Shown: positions 54,836 to 64,000 of the stretch, one piece after another | Layout of the letters: the number at the start of each line of letters is the position of its first letter | How positions within the stretch are numbered: position 1 is the first letter of the stretch | NCBI RefSeq assembly: GCF_012489685.1 | Contig: NC_080043.1 | Span: forward strand, 55,636,289-55,700,288 | DNA from: Lotus japonicus | Lineage: Eukaryota; Streptophyta; Magnoliopsida; Fabales; Fabaceae | Direction: 5' to 3' | DNA: 64,000 bases | The notes under the pieces: generated by a model | Databases searched by the model: none | The model's input: the letters and a program-made list of their open reading frames with translations, nothing else | Told to the model about the DNA's origin: nothing | Made by a program: the position numbers and the translations under genes

Positions 54836-55937
54836 TTTATAAGAGCTGACTTCAGAATTGGGCTTAAGATCTGAATATTAGGCTCACATCACAGGCATAA
54901 AATTGGGAAGCAAACTCGCACCACCATCCAAAAAGCAGAGGAAAAACAGAGGAAGAGTGCGTGCAGAGAGAGTAGGAAGCATCAGAGAGATAGATGGAGT
55001 TAGGGTTTTTTTAGTTTTTATGGGTTTGGGAATTGTTGAAGACAGGGTTTTCTTCTTCAGAACCAAATCCCAACTTCATCTTCTTCAAGCTTGCTCTCTA
55101 ATATTCAGTTTTTAGTTAATTAACCTAAAGTAGTAATCAACTAATTAACCCTTACTGAATCATTTTTTAGGGTTAATTAGTTGGGGATTTTATCTGAAGG
55201 AATGAGGAAAGCTCAGATTTTAGGGTTAATTAGTTGATTATTAGTTTAGGTTAATTAGTTTAAATTTTGGGGCTTAATTACAAAATTAAAAATTTTAGTT
55301 TTATATTATTTTTTAAAAAATAACACGTCATTTAATGAAATTACGTGACATGTCCACATAGGTACAAGACTGCCAATTGGCACGGCGGCCGGAGGTAAAT
55401 CGGCGGCAAGGACGGTTTCCATATAAAAAAGGTAGTTTGAGGGCATCTCTAGGAAGATTTTCCGACGAGGGATGGAAATCAAATCTCTCTTAAAGTTCAG
55501 AGACAGTTTTCAGGTTTAACCATAAATTCCATCTCGTATTGAGAAGAATTTAGTTAATAGAGAAGAATTGTGATTGATTTATATAAAATGTGATAGGTAA
55601 GAGAAAGTTTATTAAATGAGGGTATAGGTGGAAAAGTTTTGGAAAAAATACATTATCTTTCTAAAACAACAAACATGTTGAAATATTTGAAGAGTGCTTA
55701 AAACAACAATCTTTATGAAATGGTAGGAGTAGTTAAGTACCAAGAAAACAAAACGAGAAGATATTTAACAAACACATTTTTATATTCATACCATCATTTT
55801 ATTCTTTTAAATTTCCAAATGCGGGATATTTGTAGTTTAATTGATTCTTTTGAATTGTGTATGTACAAATGACATTTTCTCTATTTATAGAGGCAAACAC
55901 GACGAACCTACAACAGTTAATAAACCAATTGCCACTA

Positions 55938-57819
55938 CCCACGTTTCCCAAACTATTTTTTCTTCTCTCTAAAGGTGTTTTTATGTAATGATGGTAGGGA
56001 CCAAGTCAGAAAAATTTTGGAATTAGGGTTCTAAAACCAAGCCACTTTTGTGGGTATTAAAGTGAACATCTTTTTTACAAGAAATTTTTTCCTTTTTTAT
56101 AAGGATACTAACCTAACCCAAATCCATATTGCCACCTCTCACACGTGGCTAATAAAAATTGTGTTTTAAAGAGGGGAGAACGATGGCCATATTTTGGGTT
56201 AGGCTTCAATATTGAGACCAAAACCGTTTACAAGTGAAACCCTACGAGGATAAAGCGTCTCCAAGTCTTCTGGCTTCTCATCCTTCTCATGGAAGCCCCA
56301 AAGCCTTAGTTGTAACTGATTTCCCCAACTTCCCAGTGGATGCTTCGCTTGCAGAGCCCAATTGAGACAACTACAACGATGGGTCACCCCCATTTGGAAG
56401 CAACCTAGACAAACCTTAAGTTAGTCACCCTTGACCAATCTATAAGTTTATAAGACACCCAGTATAAAGCACAAAGAAATCGCGTGTCTTTTCTATACGC
56501 TTGCTATTGTTGTTACTTTTGGTTGTCTTGCATTTGTCAAAAATAACCTGATGTCGAAGCAGATTGTGACATATACCTTTGGGTAGCACATGAAATTAGT
56601 CTATTACTGGAGTGCTTATGTGTGCCCTGAAAATCTGGTGAAGATTTGTTTGTTGTTACTTACGATTTAAGTAGTTGTATCTTGGTTATTTATTGTGGGC
56701 TGGTTTATTTGTTGAGACAATCTCTGATTGAGGATTTGTCTCATTGTGTTAATGCATGATTGATTGAATTGTAATGCAATCATCATCCTGGAAGATTGCG
56801 TTTGGTTTGCTGCTGTTGGACTACTTGCTTCAGCCTCTGGAAACCCTAGCGTGGCTGCTGAAGCATATATATGAAGACCTAAAACGTGAAGAACTACTAA
56901 AGTTTTTTGTGAGAAACAGATCAAGTGTTTTAGGGTTGTGATTTGTGTTTGACATTGTTTTCGTTGTGAACAAACCTGCTCGTTGATTCTATAAGGCAAG
57001 GTGGTGTTCTGTGTTCTTGAGTGTTAAAACTCTGATTGTTGTTGTTCTTACCAATCATTGTGGCAGTGGTTGAGAGAAAGTGAGAGGGGCTCTCATACTT
57101 AGGGGGAAATACTAAGTAGAAATACACTAGGTAGACTAGGAAGGAACTATGAGTTGTGGTGTTCATGAGTGTCTATAGTTCCTATATCTTGAGATAGTGG
57201 ATTTTCTTTCTTTGGGTGAAAACCATCCAGACGTACCTGAAGTTTCACCGAACTGGGTTAACAAGTTATGTGTTGTGCTTTGTTCATTTTATGCTTATGT
57301 GTTCACTGTTAATCAATTGTCAAAGAAATTTTAAGCATCGCGTAGAACATCTGCTATACAGGAAATAATTCCTCGCCACCTTGGTCCAGAAAGCCAATAG
57401 TGGGTCACCCCATTTGGAAGCAACTTGGGTGACCCTTAAGCTAAGTCACCCCTAACAAATCCAGCTTGCAAGTAGATTTGGAGGAAAGGAAAGATTGAGA
57501 CTTATGAGAATATCTCCCATTGTTTGAGAATCTTTAATAAAGGGGAATAGTTTGGGTAATTTATAAAGACCCTCCAAAAGATTTTTATAATTATTTTGGA
57601 AGTTCCTCGGAGAATTTGAAACTTCTAACAAGAGGAGGACTTACTCCCTTCCACTTCTTCTTCCCTTTCCCTCCTCTACCTTGTTTTTTGAAAGTTCCTC
57701 TACGTTAAAACTCCACAAACAAATCCTTCAAGTTTTGTTATGCTTATTTAGCTAAGATTTATTTTTCGTCATAAATTCTGTCACTAAAAGCATTGACGAC
57801 ATTTTAAATATCTTTTTTT
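55938..57819. other. Spacer between the inverted arms, with an LTR-like segment
   Basis: No gene accepted. A ~60-base phrase, GGGTCACCCC(C)ATTTGGAAGC and following, occurs at 56382-56450 and again at 57399-57465, flanking about 0.95 kb. The flanked part has CATATATATGAAG near 56865 and ends with a motif I recall from copia LTR U5 regions (CACCGAACTGGGTTAACAAG near 57246). It may be a copia LTR, but TG/CA ends and a target duplication were not established. The Gln/Asn-rich minus-strand frames are taken as chance. Confidence 0.4.
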
Positions 57820-58973
57820 TGGGAAAAACCAAACTTATATATTAATATAATCAGGATGTAGAATCCCACATTACAAATTAGATTACAGTAGCCAAAGAAA
57901 AGAAAGGAAGAAAGCAAGGTAGTCTAAAACGCAAACATATGCAAAAAAAAAAAGAAGAGCAGAACATAACAGGACACGACAACAAGAAAAACAGAACCAA
58001 CTACACTAACAGCCTCTGCAACAACAAAAATCAAAGCCTCGCTATCCTTGCTGTCTCATATCCACGAGAAACTCATCTGCAAACTCAAACCAGGACACCA
58101 ATCAACTACACAACAACAATTTCGAAAAACAAAGCATATGGCCCATCCGATTGCATCCATCTATATCAAAAATTTGCAACTCAGCAGAGAAAAATCAGCT
58201 TCCACATTCACACATGACCTTGCGCCTGAATTATAGTAAGCATTAAGGTCTGCTCCTAATGTCGTGGCTCTGCCCATGCTTAATAATCCCCTCAGCTTGT
58301 TGAAGCATTCCACTCTATCTTCCTCGATTGTGGCAAAAAACGTTCAATAACAGACATCGCTAATCTTCCCTTCCAAATTTTTCCCTTAAGCCAATAAATA
58401 TCTCGTCCTCTACCACATCTTCAACCATCACCGTCGAAGCCTTCCACATAGAGATGAGGCCACTCGCTGCCCCCACGGCAGCGACAAACTCGAAAGACAT
58501 GTGAAGAGAACTCGCAAAACTAAAAAATTCCTTCTCTCTAGAAGCACTGTATTTGGACTCTTGCAGTAATACCACCTCAGGATTGGCCTTCTTGATGGTT
58601 TCCTTGACAAACCTGCGTTTCTCATCACCCCCTAGACCTTGTACATTCAATGAGATCGAAAACCCCACCAGCATTATGAAATCAAGAGGCGCGACAAAGA
58701 AGTTTTAGTTCATCAATCAAACCTCCCTCAGCTTGTAAATCTGTTCCTTCAAATTGAAGACCCAAAAGTTTTCCAACAGCCCAAGCCTTCTTGGCCCTTG
58801 TCGGGTACCCTTCTAGCCATAAGCAAGCTTCCCCTACCTCAACTATGGTGGTGTTCGCTGGTGTCACTATCTCCTTTGGCACTGACAGAGACGAAGAAAT
58901 TGGGAGTTTACGGGGTTTCCACGTCCTCTTTTATGAACACGTTGGGGACTATGCTCCTCACGAAAGTTATCCC
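57820..58973 (-). mobile_element. LINE fragment with endonuclease N-terminus, internally deleted
   Basis: Minus orientation. From 58882 a frame with EVGEACLWLEGYPTRAKKAW and LLGLQFEGTDLQAEGGLIDE looks like the end of LINE ORF1. It is followed at 58674 by the start of the ORF2 endonuclease domain (SISLNVQGLGGDEKRRFVKE, VVLLQESKYSASREKEF, AVGAASGLISMWKAS). A 3' tail with an A run (T run at 57810-57820) follows only 540 bases later. RT is absent, so the middle is deleted. The upstream end runs into the gap. Confidence 0.8.
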
Positions 58974-59073
58974 NNNNNNNNNNNNNNNNNNNNNNNNNNN
59001 NNNNNNNNNNNNNNNNNNNNNNNNNNNNNNNNNNNNNNNNNNNNNNNNNNNNNNNNNNNNNNNNNNNNNNNNN
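58974..59073. other. Assembly gap (100 N)
   Basis: Exactly 100 N. The right inverted arm starts with the first base after it, while the left side is LINE sequence. The join is therefore unsupported by continuous sequence. Confidence 0.98.
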
Positions 59074-59487
59074 TAGTGGCAATTGGTTTATTAACTGTTG
59101 TAGGTTCGTCGTGTTTGCCTCTATAAATAGAGAAAATGTCATTTGTACATACACAATTCAAAGAATCAATTAAAACTACAAATATCCCGCATTTGGAAAT
59201 TTAAAAGAATAAAATGATGGTATGAATATAAAAATGTGTTTGTTAAATATCTTCTCGTTTTGTTTTCTTGGTACTTAACTACTCCTACCATTTCATAAAG
59301 ATTGTTGTTTTAAGCACTCTTCAAATATTTCAACATGTTTGTTGTTTTAGAAAGATAATGTATTTTTTTCCAACTTTTCCACCTATACCCTCATTTAATA
59401 AACTTTCTCTTACCTATCACATTTTATATAAATCAATCACAATTCTTCTCTATTAACTAAATTCTTCTCAATACGAGATGGAATTTA

Positions 59488-62400
59488 TGGTTAAACCTGA
59501 AAACTGTCTCTGAACTTTAAGAGAGATTTGATTTCCATCCCTCGTCGGAAAATCTTCCTAGAGATGCCCTCAAACTACCTTTTTTATATGGAAACCGTCC
59601 TTGCCGCCGATTTACCTCCGGCCGCCGTGCCAAATTGGCAGTCTTGTACCTATGTGGACATGTCACGTAATTTCATTAAATGACGTGTTATTTTTTAAAA
59701 ATAATATAAAAACTAAAATTTTTAATTTGTAATTAAGCCCCAAAATTTAAACTAATTAACCTAAACTAATAATCAACTAATTAACCCTAAAATCTGAGCT
59801 TTCCTCATTCCTTCAGATAAAATCCCCAACTAATTAACCCTAAAAAATGATTCAGTAAGGGTTAATTAGTTGATTACTATTTAGGTTAATTAACTAAAAA
59901 CTGAATATTAGAGAGCAAGCTTGAAGAAGATGAAGTTGGGATTTGGTTCTGAAGAAGAAAAACCCTGTCTTCAACAATTCCAAACCCATAAAAATAAAAA
60001 AACCCTAACTCCATCTATCTCTCTGATGCTTCCTACTCTCTCTGCACGCACCTTCCTCTGTTTTTCCTCTGCTTTTGGATGGTGGGTGGAGTTTGCTTCC
60101 CAATTTTATGCCTGTGATGTGAGCCTAATATTCAGATCTTAAGCCCAATTCTGAAGTCAGCTCTTATAAACGGTGACCCCTAATGTGGACCACTTTTAAA
60201 GTGGTCTAATTTTTAGACCACTTTTTTTACTTGCTATAACAGTCAACACTCTTTTTTTAAAGAAATTTAATATATGATAAACTTTTAATGATATTTTTTC
60301 TTAAAAAAAAATAATGTGTTGACTTACTATACCCAGTCAAAGTAAGTGGTGTAAAATTACACCACATAAAAATGGTACATATTAGGTTCTCCCCTTATAA
60401 ACCCTTGCTTTCTTTTAATCACTGTCATAGCCTTTGCTATTTCATTTAGCAGGGGCGGACCTATGTGTAATTCAGAGGTTAATATATTGCACTTAATTTC
60501 CTATTTAATTTTTTTTCAATCCCCTGTAAATTTTAAATTATATTAATAGACTAAGTTTTGCACATATTTGCACCAAAGACCCACCTAATTGCACAATTAT
60601 GACTTGTATAATTTTTCATGTATAAACATATTAAAGTTATTTTTAATTATATTTTTACCGATGTGTTCATTTGAAAAATTTGAACCCCTAACCCCAACCC
60701 CGGGTCCTGAATCTGCCACTGTCCTTTAGATCGTTGCTTTCCTTTTAATCGTTGCTTTCACATCTCGCTCACTCGCAGTGTGCGCCACCGCCTTGGTAAC
60801 ATTATGTTCTGATTTCGATCTTTGATTGTGAAAGCTGGAACAGGAAGATACATGCAACAAGAGGGAGAAGAAGTAGTAATCACAATGTTCTTACTGTTTA
60901 TTCTTGGTTCCAAATCCTTCTTTTTATCCTTGTTCTTCCCTTTTCTTTTCTTTTTCGTTTCCGTTGTTTGTTTTACTGGTACCTAGGAAGTTTTCCTAGC
61001 CTTTCTAATATATATATTTCCAACCATTGCAGTTTGAATAATAGTTGAGAACAATGCAAATTGACGTTAATTTCAATGCAAATTGACTTAATTATTTTAT
61101 TTTATTGTTTATTCTAGATCTTGAACATTTAGGGGTTGGTGAGTGTTGAAGATGATGATGATTGTAAGACCTGGATTTTCAGAACCAGTTAAGTTCCGAC
61201 TCACGCGTGGAATCAGTGTAAGCGTGACAGGAGTTTGATATTTGAGAAAGATTAATGAAGAAGAAAGTTCAGGAATTTCTTGAGGAATGTTGAGTAGTTG
61301 CTTTCGAAGTTAGTACGAGTCGTCTGCACATCTGCTTTATGGCGAGCGTGTCCAGAATCGGCTATTTCGCTTTTAGAGCAACGTATTAAGTGAGATTTCG
61401 AATCCTTGGAAAATTTAAAGATTCTCTTTATTTTTCCTTCGACCAGCGTTTCATTTCGGAACTCTGGACTGTACGCACGATAGGTTTCACTTTTCGGATG
61501 TCCGACGACGCTTATTTCTTTGCTCCGAAACCCTAGATTCAAGCGATGGATGAAGACTTTTTCTATTCGGGACTTCTAACGAAGATTCCGTCCGCGTTGC
61601 CAGATTTGTTTCGACATTTCAAATCTTTCTTCAGTAGGAAGTTTTGTCGTTTGAGCATCACAGCAAAAAGTAGTTTTTCGGGACAGATTAACTTACACCG
61701 CTTTTGGAATTTTAGATATCGTTTTTCCCAAATCATAGATACTTGTTTTGAGTTCTGGAATTCTGACGCCAGAATCTCTCTTAGAATTTATCGGTGAACG
61801 TGCTGCAAAAATCGGAATCGCGAAATTTTCATTTTCCCGCGATTTCACCCGCCTATAAATAGCTCGAAAAAGCAAAAGATCTCATTTTTCTTTCCATCTT
61901 GGAGCCGCGAGTTTAGGGGGGAGAGGAGGAGAAGATTTTTCGCGAAAACTTGACCAATCTTCGTGCAGTTCGTCCCTACTTCTAGGTATTGAGGTAACTA
62001 GCATGATTCCTACTTCTGTTTACTGTTTCTGTCGCGTTTCTTAAGTTGTTTCTGTGCTCACAGTTTTGAGCTTTTTCTAAAATTGTCTGATTTCCCTGAT
62101 TTTTTGCTTGGGTTATGTTCCTTACGTTCCCATGAGTCTAAAACCTCTGTCAGTAATCGCTGATTGTGATCCAGTTGTCCAGGATCTTAAAAACTGTTTC
62201 AAAATCCTTTTTGTATCACATTTCGAAACTTTATTGTCGAAAAGCTGTAATCTGACTTCGTGCCGTTAGGATTTGTTGTCACGGATATCATGAGGATCGT
62301 TGCTGTCAAATTTGTTTTCAGAACTGATAACTTTGAAGTTTTGAGCCTTTATTTTGGACCAAAATGCCCCTGGATAGCCGTATTTCGACCCGATTGTCCG

Positions 62401-64000
62401 AAAATTGTTCTGACAGTTTCTTTGCCTTAGTTTTACCCTAAAACTACCTTGTAAACAGATTTGATCGAAGAAAAAGAGCCGAAGCTCTTTTTCCTTAAGG
62501 GTCGTGGGCTATTCCTTTAGGGGGGGAGTTTTTCGTTTTCGAAAACTTGTCTTTTCGTACCCGATGGTCGTATTCTGAAGCTTTAATGCTTTGTCTATCG
62601 TTAATGTGTTGTATTGCGATCGAACTAATCGATTTTGTTTGGATTCTGCTTTGTTTTCTCCGAGGTTCAGTTGAAGGAACTTTAGGAACTTCAAAGCAAT
62701 TGAGTGGAGGAGCCTTTGCTTGCGAGACTGGAGCAGCTCGAGGTTAGGGCAACTTACTATATTAGCTATGAATGCATGATAGACGTCGATAAATTCGACT
62801 TATGCTTTATCTGATATTGATTATGATGATGAGTTGTTGTTATGTTGTTTTTCCATAACTTGTGATATTGTGTTATTGTTGGATTTGTGCGTTTTGACGC
62901 GACTTCGGAGTTGAGATTCATTGATCTGGTGATCTTTGATATTTCGGGTTGGATGAACAACCCTAGGCAAGTCCAAACGAGGGGTTTGAGACTTAGCCAT
63001 TTGTTGGTATTCGTTGGTTTACTAGACTTTCCCCGGGAAACTTCTTTTGGAGGGTTTTTGGAAAACTTAGAATGATTAGAATTTCGAAAACTAGAGACTT
63101 TGGGAGACTTAGACTTTGAGAAGTAAACTCATAACTTGACTAACAAAATTCGAAACGTTTTTACCAAACGAATAATCATAGGAGAACTAAAGGAGGAAAT
63201 AATTGCGAAAGACGGGGAAAAGTCGACCTTGTTGTGGGTTTGGAGAGTATTGGAATTGGGAAAGCCACTAAGGTGAGCTATGGTGATGATTGAAAGTCAC
63301 CGAGTACTTTAGTACTCCTGGTAGTGTTGTTCGAGTCGTGTTGTATTGACCGGCACAGACTCTGGGTTTTGGTTTGTGGGTTTTGTTGTGGGAGTTGTGT
63401 TGTATTGACCGACACTAACTCCGAGTTGTGTTGTATTGACCGACACTAACTCTTGAGTTGTTTTGAGTTTGGGTGTGAGCTAAACACTTATGTGGTGAGG
63501 ACGAGTCGTGGTTTTGATAATCATATTGCACACGTGCATATACGCGATGAAGTGCCAAGTGGAGTACTTCGGTATAGCAGGAAGCAACGATCAGCCGTGT
63601 AGAGTTGAATCGGTCCTGACTATATCTGGCACAACAGGAGGTAACGATCATCCATGTAGAGTTGTATCGTGCCTGTTGATGTCCGGCATAGCAAGCAGAA
63701 ATGGTCAAACCATGTAGAGTTTGTACCGTCTTGACTATAGCCAAAGGTGATACGCGACGCCCGAGCAGAAATGGTTAAACACGAGGCCAGTGTTACGACC
63801 GTCTCGAGGTGCCCAGCCTATAAGTGGCAATACCGTTGGTTTGTCCCGTCGCCAAGCAGAGTGACGTCGTTGATTTGTTCCGTCGCCAAGCAGAGTGACG
63901 TTGTTGATTTGTTCCGTCGCCAAGCAGAGTGACGTTGTTGATTTGTCCCGTCGCCAAGCAGAGTGACGTTATTCGGGTTTGTGTCAGCATATTTTGCACC
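59488..64000. mobile_element. Second copy of the MULE, in inverted arm, incomplete
   Basis: Starts TGGTTAAACCTGAAAACTG and is preceded by the target duplication TGGAATTTA (59479-59487), the complement of TAAATTCCA. It contains the same internal palindromic MITE (about 60170-60390) and the same inserted Tekay-like LTR. The other terminus lies beyond the window. Confidence 0.85.
61163..64000 (+). repeat. Second copy of the Tekay-like LTR, plus orientation, cut by window end
   Basis: Starts TGTAAGACCTGGATTTTCAG at 61163, preceded by ATGAT (61158-61162), the complement of the ATCAT duplication. It shares the same insertion site in the MULE as the left copy, so it is a copy of the locus and not an independent insertion. 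Confidence 0.92.

Larger units (their letters stand above)
49683..55522. mobile_element. Non-autonomous MULE with ~320-bp terminal inverted repeats, split by a solo LTR
   Basis: The left terminus TGGTTAAATCTGAAAACCGT and the right terminus (inverse) TGGTTTAAC-type GTTTTCAGGTTTAACCA continue as inverted repeats to about 50000 and 55190. They include CCGTCCTTGCCGCCGATTTA and its complement. Flanks are a 9-bp duplication with one mismatch: TAAATTCTA (49674-49682) and TAAATTCCA (55523-55531). Without the inserted 3.74-kb LTR the element is about 2.1 kb. No transposase frame was seen. A second copy occupies the inverted arm from 59488 onward. Confidence 0.88.
51006..55937. repeat. Left arm of a large inverted repeat
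   Basis: This segment is the reverse complement of 59074-64000. Paired coordinates sum to about 115006 (outer) to 115011 (inner), so only a few single-base indels separate the arms. It covers the right part of the Tekay-like LTR, the right half of the MULE and 415 bases beyond the MULE target duplication. The inner boundary coincides with the assembly gap at the other arm. Confidence 0.95.
59074..64000. repeat. Right arm of a large inverted repeat
   Basis: Reverse complement of 51006-55937, with scattered single-base differences. Examples are an extra A near 62240 (CGAAAAGCTG versus CGAAAGCTG) and small changes near 60075 and 60210. It starts at the gap and runs off the window end, so both limits are artificial. 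Confidence 0.95.

Noticed and set aside
56667..57166. Gln/Asn/Thr-rich minus-strand frames
   Set aside because: No domain; they lie in LTR-like sequence on the opposite strand.
57939..58236. Plus-strand Asn/Lys/Thr-rich frames before the LINE endonuclease
   Set aside because: Antisense to LINE 3' sequence; no family resemblance.
55938..58973. The inter-arm region as the spacer of a proven palindrome
   Set aside because: The right arm abuts an assembly gap, so continuity is not shown; recorded as a finding with an artefact alternative.
1..64000. tRNA, rRNA or snoRNA genes
   Set aside because: No cloverleaf-like or conserved rRNA segments noticed by eye; tRNA-related words occur only as retrotransposon primer-binding sites.

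Overview
This is plant nuclear DNA, made up almost entirely of transposable elements. It carries Ty1/copia Sireviruses, Ty3/gypsy elements of Tat and chromovirus (Tekay-like) type, Mutator-like elements (MULEs), LINEs, a hAT derivative and several MITEs. The one ordinary host gene recognised is a caffeic-acid-type O-methyltransferase with four exons. The mix of Sirevirus LTRs, Tat gypsy LTRs and a PP7-long-form-like plant mobile domain (PMD) gene resembles legume genomes. That species-level reading is an impression from memory and was not tested. There are two 100-base assembly gaps (29627-29726 and 58974-59073).

Layout. (1) 1-807 is AT-rich flank with no gene. (2) 808-10952 is one minus-strand Tat-type gypsy insertion with a 5-bp target duplication (TACAT). 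Its interior has been invaded by a plus-strand Sirevirus (3467-9919) and by an Athila-like LTR that bridges the two elements. (3) 12114-18350 holds two minus-strand transposon genes: a MULE transposase fused to an OTU cysteine protease domain, and a PMD gene. Both are broken. (4) 18500-23600 is AT-rich repeat sequence with a (TA)30 tract, a 0.5-kb tandem duplication and a partial Tekay-like LTR. (5) 23664-29626 is the 3' half of a minus-strand Sirevirus. It has an intact 966-codon 3' ORF and an antisense 130-codon gene with its own TATA box and poly(A) signal. (6) 29727-34092 is the O-methyltransferase gene (minus), frameshifted in exon 4 and cut by the gap. (7) 35253-38491 is a LINE broken by a hAT element (8-bp TSD) and a solo gypsy LTR (TSD CACAT). 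(8) 38492-41236 is the 5' end of a third Sirevirus, joined abruptly to the remains of a second Tat gypsy element (41237-47170). (9) 47171-49682 is AT-rich and carries Stowaway and MULE-type MITEs. (10) 49683-55522 is a MULE with roughly 320-bp terminal inverted repeats; a 3.74-kb Tekay-like solo LTR (TSD ATCAT) has inserted into it. (11) 55938-58973 holds an LTR-like segment and a LINE 5' fragment. (12) 59074-64000 is a near-identical inverted copy of 51006-55937 that begins exactly at the second gap.

The genes here do not form a pathway. What links them is nested insertion followed by recombination. The most unusual point is that two unrelated LTR-retrotransposon lineages each carry an antisense gene with its own TATA box near the 3' LTR: a PF04195-like gene in the Tat gypsy elements and a short coiled-coil protein gene in the Sirevirus. 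In the Sirevirus the antisense gene lies in a segment of about 0.65 kb that is absent from the sister copy in this window.
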